From: Actinomycetes bacterium
Lineage (GTDB): Bacteria > Actinomycetota > Actinomycetes > Jiangellales > Jiangellaceae
Assembly (NCBI GenBank): GCA_021793295.1
Contig: JAJYTA010000003.1
Span: forward strand, 1-64,000
DNA length: 64,000 nt
Reading direction: 5' to 3'
Shown here: in pieces, positions 49,282 through 58,649 of the stretch
Position numbering within the stretch: the stretch's first letter is position 1
Layout of the letters: each line of letters begins with the position of its first letter
The notes under the pieces: generated by a model
The model's input: only the letters and a program-made list of their open reading frames with translations
Told to the model about the DNA's origin: nothing
Database searches by the model: none
Translations under genes and position numbers: made by a program

Positions 49282-52137
49282 TCAGCTGCAGCCGCTGGTG
49301 GAGCCACAGCCTTCGCAGACGTAACAACTGCCGGCCGGGCGCATCTTCGTGCCACACGTGAAGCACAGCGGAGCGTCCGTGCTGGTGCCCTGGATCGCTT
49401 CGAGCAGTTCCGCGGACGTGTGCGCGTCAGCCGGTGCCGGCTTCTCCGCTGCCTTCGGAGCTTCGGAGCGCTCCTGCGGCTGAGGCGTCTGCCGAAGATC
49501 GTTCACGTCGACGTCATCGACCGGTGCGTACTCGCCGGTCTCGATCTGCTGCGTCCGTTCAGCCACCGTGTAGATGCCCAGCGCCGACCGCGACTCGAAC
49601 GGCAGGTGGTCCAGCGCGAGCCGACGGAAGATGTAGTCGACCACGCTTTGCGCCATCCGGATGTCGGGGTCGTCGGTCATGCCGGACGGCTCGAAACGCA
49701 TGTTGGTGAACTTCTCGACGTAGGTCTCCAACGGCACGCCGTACTGCAACGCGATGGACACGGCAATGGAAAAGGCGTCCATGATGCCGGCCAGGGTGGA
49801 GCCCTGCTTGCCCAGTTTCAGGAAGACCTCGCCGAGGCCGTTGTCAGGGTACGAGCCGGCAGTCATGTAGCCTTCGGCGCCGCCGACGGTGAACGACGTG
49901 GTGGTGCTCGGCCGCGACTTGGGCAGGCGCTTGCGCACCGGCCGGTACTCGACGACGACCTCGTCGGACCCAGACTTCTCGGTAGCCTTCGACGAACCGT
50001 GCGACAACGGTTGCCCGACCTTGCAGTTGTCGCGGTAGACGGCCAACGCCTTCAGACCGAGCTTCCAGCCCTGCATGTAGACGTTCTCGATGTCCTCGAC
50101 CGTCGCGGACTCCGGCATGTTGACGGTCTTGGAGATCGCACCGGACAGGAACGGCTGGACGGCGGCCATCATCCGCACGTGCCCCATCGGCTCGATGGCA
50201 CGCGGCTGGCCGGCGGCGCAGTCGAACACGGCGTAGTGCTCCTGCTTGAGCCCGGGCGCGTCGACGACGTTGCCATGCTCGGCGATGTGCTCGACGATCG
50301 CTTCGATGGTCTCGCCGGTGTAGCCGAGCTTCTCCAACGCTCGGGGCACCGTCAGGTTCACGATCTGCATCGATCCACCGCCGACGAGCTTCTTGAACTT
50401 GACCAGCGAGAAATCGGGCTCGATGCCGGTCGTGTCGCAGTCCATCATGAAGCCGATCGTGCCGGTGGGAGCCAGCAGCGAGGCTTGCGCGTTTCGCCAG
50501 CCGTTCTTCTCGCCGATCTTGTTGCCCTCGGCCCAGACCTGGGTGGCCAGCTTGCGCACGTCTTCGTCGAGCGAGTGCACCGTGCGTAGTGCATCGTTGG
50601 CCGCGGCGTGCTTGCGCATGACCCTGGCGTGCGCCTCGGCATTACGAGCAAAGCCTTCGTACGGCCCGACCACCCCGGCCAGCTCGGCCGAGCGCTTGTA
50701 CGCAGCACCGGTCATCAACGAGGTGATCGCCGCAGCCAAGGCTCGGCCGCCTTCGGAGTCATAGGCCAAGCCCGAGGCCATGAGCAGAGCACCCAGGTTG
50801 GCGTAGCCGATGCCCAGCTGCCGGTAGGCGCGCGTGACCTCCGTGATGGCTTCGGTCGGGAAGTCCGCGAAGCAGATGGAGATGTCCATCGCGGTGATGA
50901 TCAGCTCGACGGCCTTGGCGAAGGTCTCGCCGTCGAAGCTGCCGTCGTCACGGACGAACTTGAGCAGGTTGAGGCTGGCGAGGTTGCAGCTGGAGTTGTC
51001 CAGGCTCATGTACTCCGAGCACGGATTGGACGCGGTGATGCGGCCGGTCTCGGGATTGGTGTGCCAGTCGTTGATGGTGTCGTCGTACTGGATGCCCGGG
51101 TCAGCGCACTCCCAGGCCGCCTGGGCGATGCTCCTGAACAGCTTGCGCCCATCGACGGTGTCGATGACTTCGCCGGTCAACCGCGCGCGCAGGCCGAACT
51201 CGTCGCCGGCTTCGACCGCTCGCATGAACTCGTCGGAGACCCGCACGGAGTTGTTGGCGTTCTGGTACTGCACCGACACGATGTCGCTTCCACCGAGGTC
51301 CATGTCGAACCCGGCGTCGCGCAGCGCACGGATCTTGTCCTCTTCACGAGCTTTCGTCTGGATGAACTCTTCGATGTCAGGGTGATCGACGTCGAGCACC
51401 ACCATCTTGGCCGCCCGCCGCGTCGCGCCACCGGACTTGATCGTCCCGGCTGATGCGTCGGCTCCACGCATGAAGCTCACCGGGCCCGAGGCGGTACCTC
51501 CGGAGGACAGCAGCTCCTTGCTGGAACGGATGCGGGAGAGGTTGAGGCCGGCACCGGAGCCGCCTTTGAAGATCATCCCCTCTTCGCGGTACCAGTTGAG
51601 GATGGAGTCCATCGAGTCGTCGACGGACAGGATGAAACATGCCGAGACCTGCTGCGGAGCATTCGTCCCGACGTTGAACCACACCGGCGAGTTGAAGCTG
51701 AACACCTGGTGGAGCAACATCCAGGTCAGCTCGTGCTCGAAGATCTCGGCGTCGGCAGGCCCGGCGAAGTAGCCTTCACGCTCACCGGTGTCGCGATAGG
51801 CCTTGACGACACGGTCGATCAGTTGGCGCAAGCTCCACTCGCGGGCGTCGGTGCCGACTGCACCGCGGAAGTACTTCGTCGTCACGATCGTGGACGCGTT
51901 GAGCGACCAGAACTCCGGAAACTCCACGCCCTTCTGTTCGAAGACCGTCTCACCCGTACGCCAGTTCTGCTGGACGACGTCGCGGCGTTCCCACGTCACC
52001 TCGTCGTACGGATGCACGCCGGGCGTGGTGTAGATCCGGTTGATGGTGAGTCCCCGTGTGGCCGCCTTGGCCTTGGATCGCCCGGCGCTTTTGCCGCCAG
52101 AGCCTCCGCGGGCCGGACCGCTCACCGTCTCAGTCAT
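49282..52137 (-). CDS. nrdJ: Vitamin B12-dependent (class II) ribonucleotide reductase
   Basis: GSGAGLNLSRIRSSKELLSSGGTASGPVSFMRGADASAGTIKSGG; NPCSEYMSLDNSSCNLASLNLL; APTGTIGFMMDCDTTGIEPDFSL; C-terminal zinc ribbon. Confidence 0.96.
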   Translation of the reverse strand: MTETVSGPARGGSGGKSAGRSKAKAATRGLTINRIYTTPGVHPYDEVTWERRDVVQQNWRTGETVFEQKGVEFPEFWSLNASTIVTTKYFRGAVGTDAREWSLRQLIDRVVKAYRDTGEREGYFAGPADAEIFEHELTWMLLHQVFSFNSPVWFNVGTNAPQQVSACFILSVDDSMDSILNWYREEGMIFKGGSGAGLNLSRIRSSKELLSSGGTASGPVSFMRGADASAGTIKSGGATRRAAKMVVLDVDHPDIEEFIQTKAREEDKIRALRDAGFDMDLGGSDIVSVQYQNANNSVRVSDEFMRAVEAGDEFGLRARLTGEVIDTVDGRKLFRSIAQAAWECADPGIQYDDTINDWHTNPETGRITASNPCSEYMSLDNSSCNLASLNLLKFVRDDGSFDGETFAKAVELIITAMDISICFADFPTEAITEVTRAYRQLGIGYANLGALLMASGLAYDSEGGRALAAAITSLMTGAAYKRSAELAGVVGPYEGFARNAEAHARVMRKHAAANDALRTVHSLDEDVRKLATQVWAEGNKIGEKNGWRNAQASLLAPTGTIGFMMDCDTTGIEPDFSLVKFKKLVGGGSMQIVNLTVPRALEKLGYTGETIEAIVEHIAEHGNVVDAPGLKQEHYAVFDCAAGQPRAIEPMGHVRMMAAVQPFLSGAISKTVNMPESATVEDIENVYMQGWKLGLKALAVYRDNCKVGQPLSHGSSKATEKSGSDEVVVEYRPVRKRLPKSRPSTTTSFTVGGAEGYMTAGSYPDNGLGEVFLKLGKQGSTLAGIMDAFSIAVSIALQYGVPLETYVEKFTNMRFEPSGMTDDPDIRMAQSVVDYIFRRLALDHLPFESRSALGIYTVAERTQQIETGEYAPVDDVDVNDLRQTPQPQERSEAPKAAEKPAPADAHTSAELLEAIQGTSTDAPLCFTCGTKMRPAGSCYVCEGCGSTSGCS

Positions 52138-52227
52138 GAATACTCCCTCATCTTTCCCCCGCCCGGCCGAACCGGGTGTCAAATGTGTTGTGCCGTCGAG
52201 GAACCTGCCCGCCGACCGTGGGTCCGG

Positions 52228-52761
52228 TTACTGTTCTGCCACCGTCAGCGTCGAGTCCGGCCGGGCGTCGTCGTCCGGCTCAGCACCGTGCTGGACGTCG
52301 GTCTGGCCGCCACGATCTGCTCGCAACGCCGCGATCTCGGCTTCGAAATCCGCGAGGCTCTCGAAGTCGCGGTACACGCTGGCGAACCTGAGGTAAGCGA
52401 CTTCGTCCAAGTCGCGCAGCGGCGGCAGAATCGCCAGCCCGACCTCGTGGCTGGGGATCTCGGCACTGCCCGAGGCGCGGAACTGCTCCTCGACGCGTTG
52501 CGCCAGCCGAGCCAAGGCATCTTCGCTGACTCCGCGTCCCTGGCAGGCGCGACGCACACCCGCGATGACCTTCTCGCGGCTGAACGGCTCGGTCGCCCCG
52601 GAACGCTTCACCACGGCCAACGTCAGCTGTTCGACCGTCGTGAAGCGACGCTCGCAGGCCAGGCACTGCCGGCGCCGACGGATGACCGTGCCCTCGTCGG
52701 CGGTTCGGCTGTCGACCACGCGACTGTCGGCGTGGCGGCAGAACGGGCAGTGCACGCTCAA
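52228..52761 (-). CDS. nrdR: Transcriptional repressor NrdR
   Basis: [43 protein letters not shown]. Confidence 0.96.
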   Translation of the reverse strand: MSVHCPFCRHADSRVVDSRTADEGTVIRRRRQCLACERRFTTVEQLTLAVVKRSGATEPFSREKVIAGVRRACQGRGVSEDALARLAQRVEEQFRASGSAEIPSHEVGLAILPPLRDLDEVAYLRFASVYRDFESLADFEAEIAALRADRGGQTDVQHGAEPDDDARPDSTLTVAEQ

Positions 52762-52847
52762 CTCCCCCTTTCACGCCCTGTGGAAGAGATGGGGACAACC
52801 TGTGCACCCTCAACCACAATCTGTGGACGACTTACAGCTGTGTAACT

Positions 52848-52858
52848 ACTAGATATAG
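52848..52858 (-). promoter_or_regulatory. Candidate NrdR box (CTATATCTAGT on the minus strand)
   Basis: Matches the recalled consensus core CwAtATaTwGt; 87-97 bp upstream of the nrdR start. Confidence 0.5.
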
Positions 52859-53100
52859 GGGTAACAGTACGTCCCAGCCACCACGTTTTCAACCACGTTC
52901 GCGACACCCGCCAAAGTGCACTTCATCCCTGCAGGTCACTCGGCAACCCGCCGAGACGGCCGGGCGCGCCGCTCCGGGCGCGGCGCCCGGATCCTGCAGC
53001 GCGGCGTGATCATGGTGGCCGGTTTCACCACCGCCCGAACCATGTCGCCACAGTCGCGACCTGCCACCACGATCGCGGCGCGACGCCGGCCGAGCCGTGA

Positions 53101-53562
53101 TCAGCGCTCGCTGGGCAGCCGCAGCCGGTCACCGGGCCGGATGTCACCAGCGGAGCTCAGATCGTTCAGCTCGACGATGGCGGTCACCACCTCGCGGCGG
53201 TCCGCCTCCGGCGCGACCCGCCCGGCCACGTCCCACAACGTGTCCCCCGGAACGATGCGCACCGTGGCCTGATCGGAAATCTCACCAGGACCCTCCGCTC
53301 CGGCCCAGGGGCGCACGACGCCGAGCACGCCGACGATCACGAGGGCCACCCACGCCGCCGACATCACGAGACGCCCTCGGCGCGTCAACCGCCCGCCGCG
53401 CACACTCGGCGCCGCCGAACCGCGGCAGGCCATCGGCACCGGACGTGCCACACGCACCCGACGCACGGCCGGCCCATCGACTTCGGCGAGATCGACCGGC
53501 AGGGACTCGATCACGACCCGCGTGCGCGCCTCGAGCGTCGATACATCCGTCGTGGTCGCCAT
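53101..53562 (-). CDS. LysM peptidoglycan-binding domain protein
   Basis: TVRIVPGDTLWDVAGRVAPEADRREVVTAIVELNDLSSAGDIRPGDRLRLPS; one TM. Confidence 0.88.
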   Translation of the reverse strand: MATTTDVSTLEARTRVVIESLPVDLAEVDGPAVRRVRVARPVPMACRGSAAPSVRGGRLTRRGRLVMSAAWVALVIVGVLGVVRPWAGAEGPGEISDQATVRIVPGDTLWDVAGRVAPEADRREVVTAIVELNDLSSAGDIRPGDRLRLPSER

Positions 53563-53584
53563 GTCTGACCCTCCCGATATCGTC

Positions 53585-53614
53585 CGTACAACCGTTCGAT
53601 GGAACGGCTGTACG
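53585..53614. promoter_or_regulatory. Inverted repeat CGTACAACCGTT-CGATGG-AACGGCTGTACG upstream of the LysM gene
   Basis: 11/12 matched arms, ~23 bp upstream of the LysM gene start. Confidence 0.6.
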
Positions 53615-53652
53615 AATTTCTACACCCCGGCACTGACAAAGTCGAGACATCT

Positions 53653-53668
53653 TCGAACAGATGTTTGA
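53653..53668. promoter_or_regulatory. LexA SOS box upstream of lexA
   Basis: TCGAAC-AGAT-GTTTGA versus actinobacterial TCGAAC-N4-GTTCGA (one mismatch). Confidence 0.85.
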
Positions 53669-53784
53669 TCGTGTCGCTGAAAGCGGTTACGCTTGGCGCC
53701 ATTACTCGACGGTGCAGAGCGTTTTCGAACTAAGTGCGCGGTCGGGTTCAAACTTCATGAAGACGACGATGTGGAGGTGGCGCG

Positions 53785-54510
53785 GTGGCCACGCAAGGTG
53801 ACAAGGACAGGGAGGCAGGGTCCGAGGGAGCCTCGGTGCACAGCTTTCCCGAGACCCACGTGCATCCGGCCGACCTGACGGTGCGGCAGCGCAAGGTACT
53901 CGAAGTCATCCGGGACGCCGTGGGCCACCGTGGGTATCCGCCCAGCATGCGCGAGATCGGCCAGGCGGCCGGATTGTCCAGTCCGTCAAGCGTTGCGCAT
54001 CAGCTCGGGGTGCTCGAAGCGAAGGGCTACATCCGCCGCGATCCACACCGTCCGCGGGCGCTGGAAGTGCTCCCGCCTGGCTCAGCTCCGGGTGATTCCA
54101 CCCGGCCACCCGAGTCCGAGCAGGACGGCAAGCCCATCCCGTCCTACGTGCCGATGGTCGGCCGAATCGCCGCCGGTGGTCCGGTTCTGGCTGAGCAGGC
54201 CGTCGAAGACGTGTTCCCCCTGCCCCGTGAGCTCGTCGGCGAAGGAACGCTGTTCATGCTGCGCGTCACCGGCGATTCGATGATCGATGCCGCCATCTGC
54301 GACGGCGACTGGGTCGTGGTGCGCCAGCAACAGGTCGCCGAGAACGGCGAGATCGTGGCCGCGATGATCGAGAGCGAGGCCACCGTCAAGACCTACAAGC
54401 AGCGCGACGGACACGTGTGGCTCCTGCCGCACAACGACGCGTACGAGCCGATTCCAGGTGACGACGCCGTCATCCTCGGACGCGTGGTCGCCGTGATGCG
54501 CCGAATCTGA
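53785..54510 (+). CDS. lexA: LexA repressor
   Basis: [85 protein letters not shown]. Confidence 0.97.
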   Translation: MATQGDKDREAGSEGASVHSFPETHVHPADLTVRQRKVLEVIRDAVGHRGYPPSMREIGQAAGLSSPSSVAHQLGVLEAKGYIRRDPHRPRALEVLPPGSAPGDSTRPPESEQDGKPIPSYVPMVGRIAAGGPVLAEQAVEDVFPLPRELVGEGTLFMLRVTGDSMIDAAICDGDWVVVRQQQVAENGEIVAAMIESEATVKTYKQRDGHVWLLPHNDAYEPIPGDDAVILGRVVAVMRRI

Positions 54511-54572
54511 GCCATGTCGCGGCCTCTGGGCGGGAGGCAGGGCTTGTCGCGACGTGGTGACGAGCCCGCTGG

Positions 54573-56585
54573 TCAGCCTTCCGCCGCATCGCCGGTGTCA
54601 CCGCGCGTGTCGTCCGAGGCAGCGCTCGCAGCGAGCCGACGCAATGCACCGGTGACCACCGCGCGGTCCGTGGTGAACCACATCGGCGGCAACGACGCTC
54701 GCAGATAGCTCGAATAGCGAGCTGTCACCAGCCGGGGGTCGAGCACTGCCACCACGCCACGATCACTAGACCGACGAATCAGGCGGCCTGCGCCCTGAGC
54801 CAGAAGCAGCGCCGCGTGGTTCGCCGCGACGGTCATGAAACCGTTGCCCCCGGAACGCTCCACGGCCCGTTGACGCGCTGAACTCAGTGGCTCGTCGGGG
54901 CGCGGGAACGGCAGCCGGTCGATCACGACCAGTTGACACGAGCCGCCCGGCACGTCCACGCCCTGCCATAGCGACAACGTGCCGAACAAGCACGTGCGCT
55001 CGTCCGCGGCGAAACGCCGCAGCAGACTGGCCACGACGTCCTCGCCCTGGCACAGCACAGGAATGTCGGGCAGCTTCGCGCGCACCGCCTCGGCGGCCTC
55101 GATCGCAGCACGTCGCGACGAGAACAACCCGAGGCTGCGCCCGCCGGCCGCGGATATCAGCTCGACCAAGGCGTCCACGGCTTCAGGCCGCAGACCATCG
55201 CGACCCGGGGTGGGAAGGTCGCGCGCAACATAGAGAATCGCCTGCCGCCCGTAGTCGAACGGCGATCCCACGTCGAGGGCCGACCACGCCGGCGCACCCT
55301 CGCCGAGCAGCCCGAACGACCCGGCGGCAGCGTCGAACGTGCCACCGAGCTCCAACGTCGCCGACGTCGCGACCACCGTCGACGTCCCGAACAACCGCTC
55401 GCGCAGGACGCCTGCCACCGACAGTGGGGCGACCCGCAGCACGCGGCCGCCCCGGTCGCGGTCCTCGGTCCACACGACATCGAACTCGCCACCTGCCGAC
55501 ACTCGCTCGGCCGTCGCGAAGATCTCGTCGACCATCGCCTTCGCCGCACGCCGGGCCGACTCGGCGTCGGCACTTCGCTCGTCGCGGGCGGTTGCGGCAA
55601 ACCCCGACTGCACGGCTCGGGCGGCATCGCGGACGTCCACCAGCGCCATCCGCAGTGGCTCTGGCAGCTCGTCCAGCCGGCCCAGCGGAGCATCGGCCAG
55701 GGTGGTGCGGAGCCGCTCCCCCGCGGTGCGCAACTCCTCGGCGTCGCCGTCGTCGACGTGCGAGCGCACCCGGGTCGCGGCGCGATCGATCACCCCGGGC
55801 CACAGGTCTGCAGTGGCCACACTCGTCACCCGGGCGGCCAGCTCGTGACCTTCGTCCACGACGACGACATCATGCTCGGGCAACACCGGCACGCCTTCGA
55901 GGGCATCGATGGCCAGCAATGCGTGGTTGGTCACCACCACATCGGCTTCACCGGCGCGAGCCCGGGCCAGTTCGGCGAAGCATTCCTGGCCGTACGGGCA
56001 ACGGCTGGCGCCCAGGCATTCACGCGAACTGACCGAGATCTGCGCCCACGCCCGATCACTCACGCCCGGGTCCAGCCGGTCCCGATCGCCGGTACCGCCG
56101 GACGACGCCTGTTCCTCGGCCCACTCGCGGGCCCGCAGGACCTCCTGCCCGAGTGGACCGGTCGCAGCCTGCTCCACCGAGACGAGCGCGCCTTGGTCGT
56201 CGGGCGCGCCATCGCGAACGCGATGCAGGCAGGCGTAGTTCGCTCGCCCTTTGAGAGTGGCCCACCGCGGGGGCCGGCTCAGCAGGCCGCCGGCGGCATC
56301 GACCAGAGCAGGCAGGTCGCGATCGACCAACTGGGCCTGCAGGGCCAGCGTCGCGGTGGCCACGATGACCGGTTCGTCGGTCTCGTGTGCGTGCAACAGC
56401 GCGGGCACGAGATAGGCCAGCGACTTACCGGTGCCGGTGCCAGCCTGGACGAGCAAATGCTCGCCGCTGTCGATGGCGTGGCGGACGGCTTCGGCCATCG
56501 CCACCTGTCCGGGTCGCTCGGCTCCCCCGACCGAGGCGACAGCCGCGGCCAGCAGTTTCACGACGTTGGGGTCGGCCTGGGTCAC
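54573..56585 (-). CDS. ATP-dependent DNA helicase (DinG/XPD family)
   Basis: HLLVQAGTGTGKSLAYLVPALLHA; DVVVVDEGHEL; GAGRLIRRSSDRGVVAVLDPRL. Confidence 0.93.
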   Translation of the reverse strand: MTQADPNVVKLLAAAVASVGGAERPGQVAMAEAVRHAIDSGEHLLVQAGTGTGKSLAYLVPALLHAHETDEPVIVATATLALQAQLVDRDLPALVDAAGGLLSRPPRWATLKGRANYACLHRVRDGAPDDQGALVSVEQAATGPLGQEVLRAREWAEEQASSGGTGDRDRLDPGVSDRAWAQISVSSRECLGASRCPYGQECFAELARARAGEADVVVTNHALLAIDALEGVPVLPEHDVVVVDEGHELAARVTSVATADLWPGVIDRAATRVRSHVDDGDAEELRTAGERLRTTLADAPLGRLDELPEPLRMALVDVRDAARAVQSGFAATARDERSADAESARRAAKAMVDEIFATAERVSAGGEFDVVWTEDRDRGGRVLRVAPLSVAGVLRERLFGTSTVVATSATLELGGTFDAAAGSFGLLGEGAPAWSALDVGSPFDYGRQAILYVARDLPTPGRDGLRPEAVDALVELISAAGGRSLGLFSSRRAAIEAAEAVRAKLPDIPVLCQGEDVVASLLRRFAADERTCLFGTLSLWQGVDVPGGSCQLVVIDRLPFPRPDEPLSSARQRAVERSGGNGFMTVAANHAALLLAQGAGRLIRRSSDRGVVAVLDPRLVTARYSSYLRASLPPMWFTTDRAVVTGALRRLAASAASDDTRGDTGDAAEG

Positions 56586-56729
56586 CGATGAGACGTTACA
56601 CGTTGTCGATCGCGCACATCGTCCACGCCGGAGTGCGGCACGGTTGCCCTCGACGCGCGGCGCGCGCGGGCACGTGGACGCCCGAGGGCGCGGCCGTTAT
56701 CACCGCGTGGCCATGATGGAATCGGCCGT

Positions 56730-58568
56730 ATGACCTACGACGCGGTGCCTCTGATTCCCCGGGACGTCTTGTTCGGCAACCCGGAGCGCATCTCACCCAG
56801 CCTGTCACCGGACGGCACGCGGCTCGGCTTCGTGGCTCCGGACGACGGCGTGCTCAACGTCTGGGTCGGCCCGGCCGATGATCCGTCGGCGGCGCGGCCA
56901 GTCACCCATGACCGCGGGCGCGGCATCCGCATCTTCATGTTCTGTCATGACGACCGCACTCTCGTGTACCTGCAGGACACCGATGGTGACGAGGACTGGC
57001 GCCTCTACGCACTGGACCTCGAGTCCGGCGAGTCGACGCTGCTCACGCCACAGACCGGGGTCACGGCCGGGGTGTTGGAGCACAACCGATGGAACCCCAC
57101 GACGATGCTCATCGGGCTCAACGCCGACGACCCCGCGCTGCACGACGTCTACCGGGTGGACCTGACCACCCGAGCGCTGGAGAAGGTGGAGACGAACCCC
57201 GGCTACGCCGGCTGGCTGGTCGACTCCCACCTCCAGATCCGCGGCGGGCTGACCATGACCGAGGACGGCGGGGCGGTGGTCTACCGGCGTCGTGACGACG
57301 GCACCGACGAGCCGTGGTTCGATATCAGTGCCGAAGACGTCGCCGCCACCGACGTCGTCGGCTTCAGCCGGGACGGATCGGCCGCGTTCATCCTGTCCAG
57401 CGTCGACGCGAACGCCGCCCGCCTCATCCGCGTCGACCTCGCCTCCGGCGCCGAAACGGTGCTGGCCGAGGACCCCGACTACGACGTCAGCGGCGTGGCC
57501 ATGCATCCGGACACCCTGGAGCCCCAAGCGGTCACCTTCGTCAAGCAGCGCAAGGAGTGGGTGTACCTCGACCAGGAGCTGGGCGCCGAGATCGACCACC
57601 TGCGCTCCCGTCTGCACGGCGAGGTCGGCGTGTCGCGCGCGGTACGCGACGATCGCACCTGGCTCGTCTCCGACGTGCTCTCCGATGGGCCGGTCCGTTA
57701 CTACGTCTTCGACCGGGACTCCCGGGAGCTGACGTACCTGTTCTCCCATCGCCCCGAACTCGAGGAGTACCGCCTCGCCGAGATGGAGCCGTTCTCGTTC
57801 ACCGCTCGCGACGGCTTGACCGTGCACGGCTACCTGACGTTCCCGCCGGAGGTGCCGCGATCTGGTCTACCGGCGGTCCTCAACGTCCACGGCGGGCCGT
57901 GGGCGCGCGACACCTGGGGCTACGACCCCGAAGCGCAGTGGTTCGCCAACCGCGGCTACGTGTGCGTGCAGGTCAACTTCCGCGGTTCCACCGGGTACGG
58001 CAAGGCGTTCGGCAACGCCGGTAACAAGCAGTGGGGTCGAGCGATGCACACCGACCTGCTCGACGCCATCGACCACCTCGTCGAGTCCGGGGCCGTCGAC
58101 CGCGATCGCGTCGGCATCTACGGCGGCTCCTACGGCGGTTACGCAGCCTTGGCCGGTGCTGCGTTCACCCCGGACGTCTTCCGTTGCGCCGTCGACCTCG
58201 TGGGCCCGTCGAATCTGTTGACGCTGCTGGCCTCGGTGCCGGAGTACTGGAAGCCGCAGATCGCCTTCATGCACACCCGGGTGGGCAATCCCGATACCGA
58301 GGCCGACATGCTGTGGGAGCGTTCGCCGCTGTCGAAGGCCGATCAGATCCGGATTCCGGTGCTGGTGGCGCAAGGAAAGAACGACCCCAGGGTGAAGGTG
58401 GCCGAGGCCGAGCAGATCGTGAACGCGCTGAAGGACAAGGGGCTCGACCACGAGTACCTGTTGTTCGAGGACGAGGGCCACGGGTTGGCGAAACCGGAGA
58501 ACCGGGAACGGTTCTATGCCGCCGCCGAGGCGTTCCTGGCTGAGCACCTGGGCGGGCGCTCGTCGTGA
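56730..58568 (+). CDS. S9 family peptidase (prolyl oligopeptidase/acylaminoacyl peptidase)
   Basis: LNVHGGPWARDTWGYDPEAQWFANRGYVCVQVNFRGSTGYG; RVGIYGGSYGGYAALAGA; DEGHG. Confidence 0.94.
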   Translation: MTYDAVPLIPRDVLFGNPERISPSLSPDGTRLGFVAPDDGVLNVWVGPADDPSAARPVTHDRGRGIRIFMFCHDDRTLVYLQDTDGDEDWRLYALDLESGESTLLTPQTGVTAGVLEHNRWNPTTMLIGLNADDPALHDVYRVDLTTRALEKVETNPGYAGWLVDSHLQIRGGLTMTEDGGAVVYRRRDDGTDEPWFDISAEDVAATDVVGFSRDGSAAFILSSVDANAARLIRVDLASGAETVLAEDPDYDVSGVAMHPDTLEPQAVTFVKQRKEWVYLDQELGAEIDHLRSRLHGEVGVSRAVRDDRTWLVSDVLSDGPVRYYVFDRDSRELTYLFSHRPELEEYRLAEMEPFSFTARDGLTVHGYLTFPPEVPRSGLPAVLNVHGGPWARDTWGYDPEAQWFANRGYVCVQVNFRGSTGYGKAFGNAGNKQWGRAMHTDLLDAIDHLVESGAVDRDRVGIYGGSYGGYAALAGAAFTPDVFRCAVDLVGPSNLLTLLASVPEYWKPQIAFMHTRVGNPDTEADMLWERSPLSKADQIRIPVLVAQGKNDPRVKVAEAEQIVNALKDKGLDHEYLLFEDEGHGLAKPENRERFYAAAEAFLAEHLGGRSS

Positions 58569-58649
58569 CACCACGAGGCGACCTGCTGCATCACCAGGCG
58601 TGCATGGGTGGTGCAGCAGGGAATCGCCAAGTGAACATGATCATTTACA
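58568..58649 (-). repeat. Repeat family 2, copy 2: structured element immediately after the hflX stop codon
   Basis: Reverse complement TAAATGATCATGTTCACTTGGCG...CACCACCCATGCACGCCTGGTGATGCAGCAGGTCGCCTCGTGGTG aligns with 20217-20294. Confidence 0.9.

Noticed and set aside
49282-52137. Possible intein or cobalamin riboswitch in nrdJ
   Set aside because: The protein length and motifs are continuous with no intein splice blocks, and I could not identify a B12-box upstream.
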